DNA of 5,769 bases from URNF01 sp045531495 (GTDB lineage: Bacteria; Bacillota; Clostridia; Oscillospirales; Acutalibacteraceae), in assembly GCA_045531495.1 (NCBI GenBank), contig JAZSED010000055.1, positions 1 through 5,769 on the forward strand, in the 5' to 3' direction. The notes below the pieces were generated by a model, which saw only the letters and a program-made list of their open reading frames with translations, did not search any database and was not told the DNA's origin. Below, piece by piece: positions 1 to 5,394 of this stretch. Each line of letters begins with the position of its first letter. Position 1 is the first letter of the stretch. The translations under genes and the position numbers were made by a program.

Positions 1-162
1 GCACTCGAGGAAGGCTTGTCGGCGCTGTCGGCAGGTATGACCGCGGACGCGGTTTCGGTGTGCGTGGACAGCGCTATCAGCCACATTTTGTCGCTGACGG
101 GTGAACGCACCACCGAAGCGGTGGTGAATGAGGTGTTCAGCCGCTTTTGCGTTGGGAAGTAG
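1..162 (+). CDS. mnmE: tRNA modification GTPase MnmE, C-terminal end (5' truncated by window)
   Basis: The first 162 bases read in frame 1 as 53 codons ending in TAG. The peptide ends VFSRFCVGK, which matches the invariant C-terminal FC(I/V)GK motif of MnmE (TrmE). In that family the cysteine of this motif is needed for modification activity. MnmE works with MnmG in the cytoplasm to add the (carboxymethyl)aminomethyl group to wobble uridine 34 of certain tRNAs, using GTP hydrolysis and a folate cofactor. Only part of the C-terminal helical domain is visible; the G domain and N-terminal folate-binding domain lie outside. mnmG often follows mnmE but does not here: the next gene is dapA. I see no classical terminator with a U-tract straight after the stop. 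Identification rests on the terminal motif and on the helical segment before it (LTGERTTEAVVNEVFSRF), so it is strong but based on a short fragment. Confidence 0.9.
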   Translation, partial: ALEEGLSALSAGMTADAVSVCVDSAISHILSLTGERTTEAVVNEVFSRFCVGK

Positions 163-180
163 GCGCAGCGCGATAAAGTC

Positions 181-196
181 TTCTCCTTGAGGAGAA
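181..196. repeat. Short hairpin TTCTCC-TTGA-GGAGAA downstream of mnmE
   Basis: A perfect 6-bp stem with a 4-base loop begins 18 bases after the mnmE stop. No T-tract follows, so it is a weak candidate for a terminator. It could instead be a decayed copy of a small intergenic repeat, or may simply protect the mnmE 3' end. Confidence 0.4.
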
Positions 197-210
197 GCCT
201 AAAAATCTCG

Positions 211-243
211 ACAGAAGTTGCAAACAAAGTTTGCAACTCCTGT
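211..243. repeat. Near-perfect palindrome just upstream of the dapA promoter
   Basis: The core is AGTTGCAAAC (216-225), a 3-base AAA centre (226-228), and its exact complement at 229-238. After one mismatch (215/239) the pairing continues for four more pairs (211-214 with 240-243), so the stem reaches the first base of the -35 box at 243. There is no clean T-tract behind it, which argues against a classical terminator for mnmE. It could be a factor-independent 3'-end hairpin, or a DNA operator for a regulator acting on the dapA promoter. The sequence shows the structure; the role is unknown. Confidence 0.6.
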
Positions 244-271
244 TGACATTTATAAATACTTATGCTATTCT
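243..271 (+). promoter_or_regulatory. Sigma-A-type promoter of the dapA-lysA operon
   Basis: A consensus -35 TTGACA (243-248) is followed by a 17-base spacer and a -10 TATTCT (266-271, four of six matches to TATAAT). The predicted start is near A278, at the first paired bases of the riboswitch P1 stem (GATAG, 280-284), so the transcript would begin almost exactly at the aptamer. This fit with the aptamer boundary supports the call. Confidence 0.75.
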
Positions 272-277
272 CATTAA

Positions 278-440
278 AAGATAGAGGCGCACTGCATAAA
301 AAGTACCCGTTTTGTAACGCTGCCACAAGCGGAAACGGCGAAAGGTATGGGTGCCGAAGTCGGTCTTTGGCAAGGACCGCGCTGGCAACAGGAAATAAGA
401 TTTCTGTTGTTGTCGCAGAAATGCGGAGAGCTATCAAGAA
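278..440 (+). ncRNA. Lysine riboswitch (L box) aptamer
   Basis: The leader carries conserved L-box blocks in the right order: AGAGGCGC (283-290), AGTA (302-305), GGCGAAAGG (337-345), GCCGAAG (353-359) and GCTGG (381-385). P1 is closed by GATAG (280-284) pairing with CTATC (431-435). Two expected arms are visible: CGGTC (361-365) with GACCG (375-379), and CAACA (386-390) with TGTTG (405-409), the latter continuing inward past a one-base bulge. The aptamer binds L-lysine in a junction of five helices and controls lysine synthesis or transport genes. It sits directly before dapA and lysA, so ligand and pathway agree. High lysine should stabilise P1 and lead to termination at 481-509. Confidence is high from motif order and context; a covariance-model search (Rfam lysine family) would confirm the exact ends. 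Confidence 0.93.
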
Positions 441-485
441 CAGCAAAACAGGTGTATTTTCTGTTTGTATTGCGTTTTGATGGCT
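429..485 (+). promoter_or_regulatory. Antiterminator of the lysine riboswitch
   Basis: CTATCAAGA (431-439), which includes the 3' strand of P1, can pair over nine positions with TTTTGATGG (475-483), allowing three G-U pairs. The pairing extends outward by G430-C484 and A429-T485. An inner part closes with 443-445/471-473 and AAACAG (446-451) with CTGTTT (461-466). This long hairpin cannot coexist with P1 (which uses 431-435) or with the base of the terminator (which uses 481-485). It is thus the expected 'on' state when lysine is scarce. The pairing is read from the sequence; the mechanism is inferred from known lysine riboswitches of Firmicutes. Confidence 0.7.
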
Positions 486-509
486 GCTCTGTGAGCAGTT
501 ATTTTTTTT
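481..509 (+). terminator. Riboswitch-controlled intrinsic terminator before dapA
   Basis: A stem of CTGCTC (484-489) and GAGCAG (493-498) with loop TGT, extended by G-U pairs at 482-483/499-500 and T481-A501, is followed by eight T residues (502-509). The T-tract touches the dapA Shine-Dalgarno (GGAGGA, 510-515), so a terminated transcript would lack it completely. Confidence 0.9.
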
Positions 510-522
510 GGAGGAATGTAGT

Positions 523-1410
523 ATGAAACCGATTTTTGAAGGCGCGGCAACCGCGATTGTGACCCCTATGACCGCACAAGGTGCGGTAGATTATGAGGCA
601 TTTGCCCGTATGATAGAGTGGCAGATTGCCGAGGGTATTGCCGCTATCGTTGTCGCGGGTACCACCGGCGAAAGCTCCACCTTCGGGGATGAGGAGCATT
701 GCGACGTTATCGCGTTTGCGGTAAAGCAGGTAGCGGGCAGAGTGCCTGTTATCGCGGGTACCGGCTCTAACGACACCCCGTACGCTGTCAACCTCACCAA
801 GTTTGCGTGCGAAGCGGGCGCGGATGCGGTTTTGGTTGTGACCCCGTATTATAATAAAGCCACCCAAAACGGTCTTATCGCGCATTACACCGCTATAGCG
901 GATGCGTCCACAAAACCTGTTATTTTGTATAACGTGCCGTCCCGCACGGGCTGTAACATTCTGCCCAAAACCGCCGCTGCTTTGGCACAGCATCCGATGA
1001 TTGCCGCTATCAAGGAAGCGAGCGGCGATTTGTCGCAGGTGGCGGAGACCGCGCGCTTGGTGGAAGGTAAAATGGATATTTATTCGGGTAACGATGACCA
1101 GATTGTGCCCATTATGTCCTTGGGCGGTAAAGGCGTTATCTCGGTGCTGTCTAACGTATTGCCTGCCAAAACGCAGGAAATGTGTGAGCGGTTCCTTAAC
1201 GGTGACGTGGCGGGTGCGCGCCGCTTGCAGCTGGATTTACTCCCGCTGACCCACGCTTTGTTCAGCGAAGTCAACCCCATTCCCGTCAAAGCCGCCGCTG
1301 CCGCTATGGGTTACGGCGAAAACTATCTGCGTTTGCCGCTGACGCCTATGGAAGAAGACCACAAAGCGGTACTGTTTGAAGAAATGAGAAAAGTAGGCAT
1401 TACGATATGA
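523..1410 (+). CDS. dapA: 4-hydroxy-tetrahydrodipicolinate synthase
   Basis: DapA condenses pyruvate with L-aspartate 4-semialdehyde to form 4-hydroxy-tetrahydrodipicolinate, the first step of the diaminopimelate/lysine branch, in the cytoplasm. The 295-residue product has the usual length and TIM-barrel pattern of the family. Visible landmarks are AGTTGES (Thr47-Thr48), PYYN (Tyr109-Tyr110), YNVPSRTG (Tyr136, Arg141), and IKEASGD with Lys164 as the expected Schiff-base lysine. These match the catalytic Thr/Tyr relay, the substrate-binding arginine and the pyruvate-binding lysine of known DapA enzymes. The ATG at 523 is chosen because GGAGGA (510-515) lies 7 bases upstream; the frame stays open to a TTG at 508, but that codon lies inside the terminator T-tract and before the Shine-Dalgarno. 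The gene is the first of an operon with lysA, behind a lysine riboswitch. All key residues are intact. Confidence 0.97.
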   Translation: MKPIFEGAATAIVTPMTAQGAVDYEAFARMIEWQIAEGIAAIVVAGTTGESSTFGDEEHCDVIAFAVKQVAGRVPVIAGTGSNDTPYAVNLTKFACEAGADAVLVVTPYYNKATQNGLIAHYTAIADASTKPVILYNVPSRTGCNILPKTAAALAQHPMIAAIKEASGDLSQVAETARLVEGKMDIYSGNDDQIVPIMSLGGKGVISVLSNVLPAKTQEMCERFLNGDVAGARRLQLDLLPLTHALFSEVNPIPVKAAAAAMGYGENYLRLPLTPMEEDHKAVLFEEMRKVGITI

Positions 1411-2705
1411 TTTGTGACAACTTGGGTGTTACCGCCGCAGGGGAACTCACCTTCGCGGGCAGGACCGCCCGCGAACTCTTAGAAAAATACGGCTCGCCGT
1501 TATACGTGATGGATGAGACGCGTATCCGTTATAATTTTGCGCAGTATGTGGATACCATGCGGGAAGTATTCGGTGACACCGCCAAGGTGCTGTACGCGAG
1601 CAAGGCGTGCGCGTTTATGGAAATGTACCGTTTGGCGCATCAGTGCGGTGCGGGCATTGACGTGGTATCCGAAGGCGAGATGTACACTGCGTATAAAGCG
1701 GGCGTACCGATGGAAATTGTATATTTTCACGGCAACAGTAAAACCGACGCGGAAATTGCATTGGCGTTAGAGCTCGGTGTGGGCTGCTTTGTGGTAGACC
1801 ATAGGGAAGAGGTAGACGCGATTGAAGCTATCGCCGCGAAAATGAACAAAATAGCGAAAGTATTGCTCCGTGTTACCCCCGGTATTGACACCCATACCTA
1901 TGAGGCGATTGCCACAGGGCAGGTAGATTCGAAATTCGGCTCTGCCATTGAAACGGGGCAAGCAGCGGAAATTACCGCGTATACCTTACAGCAAGAGCAT
2001 ATTGTGTTGAAGGGTTTTCATTGTCACGTCGGCTCGCAGGTGTTCGATTCGGATACCTTCTTCCGTTCTGCGGATATTATGTTTGCCTTTATTGCGCAAA
2101 TGCGGGACACCCTCGGCTATGTGGCAGAGGAGCTTGACCTTGGCGGCGGGTACGGTGTGCGGTATGTGGACGCTGACCCCACCATTGATATTGCGGACAA
2201 CATCCGCCAGGTGGGTGCGCACGTGTTTGCCGCTTGCGAAAAATGGGGATTGCCTGTCCCCGCGATGCGTTTAGAGCCCGGCAGAAGCATTGTAGCGGAC
2301 GCAGGTATCACCTTGTATACGGTGGGTAGTGTCAAACGCATCCCCGGCTACAAAAATTACGTGTCGGTGGACGGCGGTATGGGGGATAACCCCCGCTTTG
2401 CGCTGTACGGCGCGGAGTATACGGTGGTTTGCCCCGAAAAAATGAATGACGCCGCTGATTTCACCTGCGACCTTGTGGGTAAATTCTGTGAAAGCGGCGA
2501 TATTATTCAGCCGAATGTACAGCTGCCCGCGTCGGTAAAGCGCGGTGACCTCGTTGCGGTACTGACAACGGGTGCTTACAACTACTCTATGGCATCTAAT
2601 TATAACCGCGTGCCGCGCTTGCCTGTCATTATGTTGACACAAGACGGTGAAAAAGTGGTGGTAAAGCGCGAAACGCTGGATGATATTGTGAGAAATGATG
2701 TATAA
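1407..2705 (+). CDS. lysA: Diaminopimelate decarboxylase
   Basis: LysA is a pyridoxal-phosphate enzyme that decarboxylates meso-diaminopimelate to L-lysine, the last step of the pathway. The 432-residue protein fits the fold-type III decarboxylase family: an N-terminal PLP barrel with YASKA (Lys66 expected to bind PLP), the HGNSKTD segment near residue 108, HCHVGSQ (205-211), the phosphate-binding loop LGGGYG (245-250), EPGR (290-293), then the C-terminal domain with CESGD (361-365) and GAYNYSM (389-395). The CESGD cysteine and glutamate and Tyr391 are known to complete the active site from the partner subunit. The ATG overlaps the dapA stop in ATGA, which points to translational coupling; the local Shine-Dalgarno is weak (purine-rich GAGAAAAG, about 10-17 bases upstream). 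It shares the riboswitch-controlled transcript with dapA. Remaining diaminopimelate genes are not in the window. Confidence 0.97.
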   Translation: MICDNLGVTAAGELTFAGRTARELLEKYGSPLYVMDETRIRYNFAQYVDTMREVFGDTAKVLYASKACAFMEMYRLAHQCGAGIDVVSEGEMYTAYKAGVPMEIVYFHGNSKTDAEIALALELGVGCFVVDHREEVDAIEAIAAKMNKIAKVLLRVTPGIDTHTYEAIATGQVDSKFGSAIETGQAAEITAYTLQQEHIVLKGFHCHVGSQVFDSDTFFRSADIMFAFIAQMRDTLGYVAEELDLGGGYGVRYVDADPTIDIADNIRQVGAHVFAACEKWGLPVPAMRLEPGRSIVADAGITLYTVGSVKRIPGYKNYVSVDGGMGDNPRFALYGAEYTVVCPEKMNDAADFTCDLVGKFCESGDIIQPNVQLPASVKRGDLVAVLTTGAYNYSMASNYNRVPRLPVIMLTQDGEKVVVKRETLDDIVRNDV

Positions 2706-2716
2706 ACAAATATGAA

Positions 2717-2873
2717 TTCTCTCGGCTCCCCTTGTCAGGGGAGCTGGATTTTTGCGAAGCAAAAAGACTGAGGGGTAGTTTTGCACACGCAAGAGATATA
2801 CTCCAACTACCCCTCAGTTTCACTCGCTTAAATGCTCGTTCAACAGCTCCCCTGACAAGGGGAGCCAAGAAAA
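2717..2873. mobile_element. Nested palindromic MITE-like element between lysA and lepA
   Basis: The ends are perfect 23-bp inverted repeats (2724-2746 and 2844-2866), with a looser extension outward to about 2717 and 2873. Each end is itself a hairpin: GCTCCCC (2725-2731) pairs with GGGGAGC (2738-2744), and likewise on the right. Inside are TTTTTGC-GAA-GCAAAAA (2749-2765) and a second perfect inverted pair, ACTGAGGGGTAGTT (2767-2780) with its complement at 2805-2818. No coding capacity is evident. The form suggests a non-autonomous miniature element or a dispersed palindromic repeat. I recall similar GGCTCCCCTTGTCAGGGGAGC ends as abundant repeats in gut clostridia but cannot check copy number here. 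It would be transcribed at the 3' end of the lysA mRNA, before the terminator. Confidence 0.75.
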
Positions 2874-2905
2874 AAGAAGGTGTGCAACGCACACCTTCTT
2901 TTTTT
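2870..2905. terminator. Bidirectional intrinsic terminator shared by lysA and lepA
   Basis: GAAGGTGTGC (2876-2885) pairs perfectly with GCACACCTTC (2889-2898) around a 3-base AAC loop. Six A residues precede the stem and seven T residues follow it, giving a U-tract in both directions. It ends the dapA-lysA transcript on the + strand and lepA on the - strand. The lepA stop codon (TTA on the + strand, 2904-2906) lies inside the T-tract, so lepA has almost no 3' untranslated space. Confidence 0.9.
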
Positions 2906-4712
2906 AGTTGTCATCCAATTTGAGCACCGCCATAAACGCTTCCTGCGGCACCTCGACACTGCCCAGCTGGCGCATACGCTTTTTACCTTCTTTTTGCTTT
3001 TCAAGCAACTTCTTTTTGCGGGTGATGTCGCCGCCGTAGCACTTGGCAAGCACGTCCTTGCGCATCGCGCGTACCGTCTCGCGGGCGATAACCTTGCCGC
3101 CGATAGCCGCCTGCACAGGCACTTCGAACAACTGCCGCGGGATGTTGTCCTTTAACTTTTCGCAAAGCCGTCTGCCGCGGCTGTACGCACTGTCTGCAAA
3201 CACGATGAAGGACAGCGCGTCCACCACGTCGCCGTTTAGGAGAATGTCCAGCTTGACAAGCTTAGAGGGCGCATACCCTAAAATCTCGTAATCAAAGCTT
3301 GCGTACCCCTTGGTGCGGGATTTTATGGCATCAAAGAAATCGTAAATGATTTCATTGAGCGGCAGCTCGTAGTGAATATCCACGCGGGTAGGGTCTAAAT
3401 ATTTCATATCCTTGAATACACCGCGGCGCTGCTGACACAGCTCCATAATGTTACCCACGTAATCGTTGGGCGCATAAATATGCGCGGTGGCAATCGGCTC
3501 TTCCGCGGATTGAATGTTGGAAGGGTCGGGGAAGTTGGTGGGGTTGTCAATTTCAATCACTTCACCGTCCACGGTGGTGATGCGGTAAATAACGCTCGGA
3601 GCGGTGGTGATAAGGTCTAAATCGTACTCGCGTTCCAAGCGCTCCTGCACGATTTCCATATGCAGTAATCCTAAGAAACCGCAACGGAAGCCAAACCCTA
3701 ACGCCACCGATGTTTCGGGCTGGAAGGTGAGGGATGCGTCGTTTAATTGCAAGCGTTCGAGCGCTTCGCGCAAATCCTGGTAATGCGCGCAGTCAGCGGG
3801 GAAGATACCGCAATAAACCATCGGCGTTGCCTGATGATAACCGGGCAACGGCTCGGCGGCGGGGCGGTTGTCTAAGGTGACCGTGTCACCCACCCGCGCG
3901 TCACTGACCGTTTTAATGGACGCGGCAATGTAGCCCACTTCGCCCGCGGATAAGGTGTCACACGGGTCTAATTTGCCCGGGCGCATATGCCCGACCTCGA
4001 CAACGTCGAAGGTCGCACCCGTTGCCATCATACGGATTTTGTCCCCTGCCTTAATACTGCCCTCTTTGACACGGATATAGGTGATAACACCGCGGTAGCT
4101 GTCGTAATAGCTGTCAAAAATGAGGGCCTGCAACGGTTTGGTTTCATCACCTACAGGCGGCGGCACGTTTTTGACAATCGTTTCCAGCACCGCTTCAATA
4201 TTGATACCGTTTTTTGCGGAGATAAACGGCGCCTCGGACGCGTCAATACCGATAACGTCCTCAATTTCCGCCTGTACGCGTTCGGGGTCGGCAGACGGCA
4301 GGTCGATTTTGTTGATAATCGGCACGATTTCCAAGCCGTGGTCCACCGCCAAATAGGTGTTAGCAAGGGTTTGCGCCTCAATGCCTTGCGATGCGTCCAC
4401 AACAAGCAGCGCGCCTTCGCACGCGGCGAGCGAGCGGGATACCTCGTACCCAAAGTCCACGTGACCGGGGGTGTCGATAAGGTTAAAGGTGTAGGTCTCA
4501 CCGTCGTTGGCGGTATAGTTCATAGTGACCGCGTGCGCTTTGATGGTGATACCGCGCTCGCGCTCCAAATCCATACTGTCTAAGAGCTGTTCTTCCATAT
4601 CACGCAAAGCCACCGCCTGCGTTTTTTCCAGAATGCGGTCGGCAAGGGTGGATTTACCGTGGTCAATATGGGCGATGATACAAAAATTTCGGGTTTTGTC
4701 TCTCGAAATCAT
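2904..4712 (-). CDS. lepA: Elongation factor 4 (LepA), ribosome-associated GTPase
   Basis: LepA is a translational GTPase close to EF-G. It binds the ribosome and has been reported to back-translocate or remodel stalled or initiating ribosomes; its exact role in cells is debated. From the ATG at 4712 the product has 602 residues, the usual family length. G motifs are complete: AHIDHGKST (14-22), RGIT (53-56), DTPGH (80-84), NKID (134-137) and SAK (165-167). Later landmarks are GFRCGFLGLLHMEI in the middle domain and the basic LepA-specific C-terminus (YGGDITRKKKLLEKQKEGKK, then a short tail ending LDDN). The frame stays open further upstream, but the extension passes through the promoter and adds no family sequence, so MISRDKTRNF is the start. 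The nearest Shine-Dalgarno is 12 bases away. lepA is transcribed alone here, convergent with lysA; the hrcA/dnaK/hemN neighbours often seen in Firmicutes are absent from the window. Confidence 0.97.
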   Translation of the reverse strand: MISRDKTRNFCIIAHIDHGKSTLADRILEKTQAVALRDMEEQLLDSMDLERERGITIKAHAVTMNYTANDGETYTFNLIDTPGHVDFGYEVSRSLAACEGALLVVDASQGIEAQTLANTYLAVDHGLEIVPIINKIDLPSADPERVQAEIEDVIGIDASEAPFISAKNGINIEAVLETIVKNVPPPVGDETKPLQALIFDSYYDSYRGVITYIRVKEGSIKAGDKIRMMATGATFDVVEVGHMRPGKLDPCDTLSAGEVGYIAASIKTVSDARVGDTVTLDNRPAAEPLPGYHQATPMVYCGIFPADCAHYQDLREALERLQLNDASLTFQPETSVALGFGFRCGFLGLLHMEIVQERLEREYDLDLITTAPSVIYRITTVDGEVIEIDNPTNFPDPSNIQSAEEPIATAHIYAPNDYVGNIMELCQQRRGVFKDMKYLDPTRVDIHYELPLNEIIYDFFDAIKSRTKGYASFDYEILGYAPSKLVKLDILLNGDVVDALSFIVFADSAYSRGRRLCEKLKDNIPRQLFEVPVQAAIGGKVIARETVRAMRKDVLAKCYGGDITRKKKLLEKQKEGKKRMRQLGSVEVPQEAFMAVLKLDDN

Positions 4713-4729
4713 ACGTGTGCATAACCTCC
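4713..4729 (-). promoter_or_regulatory. lepA ribosome binding site with long spacing
   Basis: On the - strand GGAGG (complement of 4725-4729) is followed by TTATGCACACGT and then the ATG at 4712, a 12-base gap that is longer than the usual 5-9. An out-of-frame ATG lies 2 bases after the Shine-Dalgarno, probably too close to be used. No other in-frame start is nearer. Confidence 0.6.
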
Positions 4730-4746
4730 AAGGGATAGTTATAGCC

Positions 4747-4775
4747 ATTTTAGCATATTTTTTCGCGTATGGCAA
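4747..4775 (-). promoter_or_regulatory. lepA promoter (extended -10)
   Basis: Read on the - strand: -35 TTGCCA (complement of 4770-4775), a 17-base spacer, and -10 TAAAAT (complement of 4747-4752) with a TGC extended -10 just before it. The predicted start near 4740 gives a leader of about 28 bases containing the Shine-Dalgarno. Confidence 0.75.
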
Positions 4776-4810
4776 GAAAAAACGGTTTTTGCGGGACAAA
4801 AGGTGAGAAC

Positions 4811-5034
4811 GGCGTGGATAAATCCACGCCCTACACGCTATAGTTGTACGTACAAAAAATGTAGGGAAAGGATGTATCCGTTCCGCGAGCGGCAAAACGG
4901 CACACACACAATAAATGGCACCGTACGGGCGATTCGTGAATCGCCCGTAAATGACACCGAACGGGACGTCGAAAATCGCCGTCCCCTACGGACATAAATC
5001 CAACGGTATCGTAGGGCGGGGGCTTGCTCCCGCC
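4811..5034. repeat. Cluster of five (C/T)GTAG-headed hairpin repeats in a gene-free region
   Basis: No gene is supported between the lepA promoter and the regulator terminator; short open frames here follow the repeats. Five hairpins share one plan: a (C/T)GTAG head, a stem of about 9 bp starting GG, a 2-base loop and the return strand. Unit A (- strand, 4811-4835): GGCGTGGAT/ATCCACGCC. Unit E (+, 4860-4884): GGAAAGGAT/ATCCGTTCC with one mismatch. Unit D (+, 4922-4946): head CGTAC, stem GGGCGATTC/GAATCGCCC. Unit B (-, 4963-4990): GGGACGGCG/CGACGTCCC with one mismatch and a 5-base loop. Unit C (+, 5010-5034): GGCGGGGGC/GCTCCCGCC with one G-T pair. Stems differ in sequence but stay self-complementary. 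A/E and B/C are head to head, with 24 and 19 bases between heads. Confidence 0.7.
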
Positions 5035-5057
5035 GCCAAGGTACATAAACAACGTAA

Positions 5058-5086
5058 GAAAAGGCACGGAAAATCCGTGCCTTTTC
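5058..5086 (-). terminator. Terminator of the XRE regulator gene
   Basis: A perfect 13-bp stem, GAAAAGGCACGGA (5058-5070) with its complement at 5074-5086 around a 3-base loop, begins 17 bases beyond the regulator stop. Read leftward it ends in TTTTCTT, a short U-tract. It would shield the repeat cluster and lepA from read-through. Confidence 0.75.
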
Positions 5087-5103
5087 TCAATATACACAAA
5101 AAA

Positions 5104-5334
5104 CTAATCTTCTTCCAACAACTTTGCAGGAGATATATTCAAGACCTGTGCAATTTTGAACAACGTTTCCAAAGAAACACCGCGAACGGTCCCCGTGCCT
5201 TCTACTTGACCTACAAAGTTAACGCTTTTATCAATAAGCTCTGCAAATGCTTCTTGCGTATAACCTGCCTTTTTTCTGTAATAGGCGATTTTTAGTCCCA
5301 AAGTAATATACTTGTCTGCAAACTCGGTTTTCAT
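5104..5334 (-). CDS. Small XRE-family helix-turn-helix transcriptional regulator
   Basis: The 76-residue protein is almost wholly one Cro/C1-type helix-turn-helix domain. GLKIAYYRKKAGYTQEAFAE (13-32) gives the first helices with the typical 'R.. .G.TQE..A' pattern, the recognition-helix region is about residues 36-46, and GVSLETLFKIAQVLNISPAKLL (52-73) is the standard end of the domain. It should bind DNA as a dimer; no sensor domain, signal peptide or membrane segment is present. The start is set by AAGGGGG 7 bases upstream of the ATG at 5334. The frame remains open upstream to 5502 but runs through the operator-like region and has no domain content. It is divergent from the SLOG-like gene, and repeated palindromic sites fill the space between them, so autoregulation and control of the neighbour are likely (inference). 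Its specific target is unknown. Confidence 0.88.
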   Translation of the reverse strand: MKTEFADKYITLGLKIAYYRKKAGYTQEAFAELIDKSVNFVGQVEGTGTVRGVSLETLFKIAQVLNISPAKLLEED

Positions 5335-5344
5335 TATTACGCCC

Positions 5345-5368
5345 CCTTGTAAGTAATAGTTTACAAGG
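5345..5368. promoter_or_regulatory. Inverted repeat over the regulator leader and Shine-Dalgarno
   Basis: CCTTGTAA (5345-5352) and TTACAAGG (5361-5368) form a perfect 8-bp dyad with an 8-base centre, at the 5' edge of the regulator gene. Its left arm overlaps the regulator Shine-Dalgarno (complement of 5342-5348). It may be an autoregulatory operator, or an mRNA hairpin partly hiding the ribosome site. It contains GTTTACAA, related to the TTTACTT sites further right. Confidence 0.5.
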
Positions 5369-5394
5369 AAACGAGATGACTTATAACTTATAGG

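Noticed and set aside
262..480. Open frame of 72 codons before dapA on the + strand
   Set aside because: It lies wholly in the lysine riboswitch and its platform, has no Shine-Dalgarno, and its sequence is explained by conserved RNA motifs.
508..522. Upstream TTG start for dapA adding five residues
   Set aside because: The TTG lies at the end of the terminator T-tract and includes the Shine-Dalgarno as coding sequence; the ATG at 523 has ideal spacing.
499..993. Long antisense frame of 164 codons opposite dapA
   Set aside because: It is a shadow of dapA codon structure, opposite an intact and well-identified gene, without a domain or ribosome site.
2732..2923. Short open frames over the nested palindrome (+ and - strands)
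   Set aside because: Their near-symmetric content follows from the inverted repeats; no ribosome site or domain supports coding.
4713..4907. N-terminal extension of LepA by 65 residues
   Set aside because: It covers the promoter and leader, would exceed the family length of about 600 residues, and matches no LepA domain.
4811..5034. CRISPR array
   Set aside because: Units are irregularly spaced, in mixed orientation, and share only a 5-base head; there is no constant repeat with unique spacers.
5058..5086. Sixth member of the hairpin-repeat family
   Set aside because: It lacks the GTAG head, has a 13-bp stem with A/T flanks, and is better explained as the regulator's terminator.
4803..5295. 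Short open frames on both strands in the repeat region (4803-4997 +, 4831-5097 -, 4951-5295 +)
   Set aside because: They follow GC-rich hairpins, overlap one another and the XRE gene, and have no recognisable protein features or ribosome sites.
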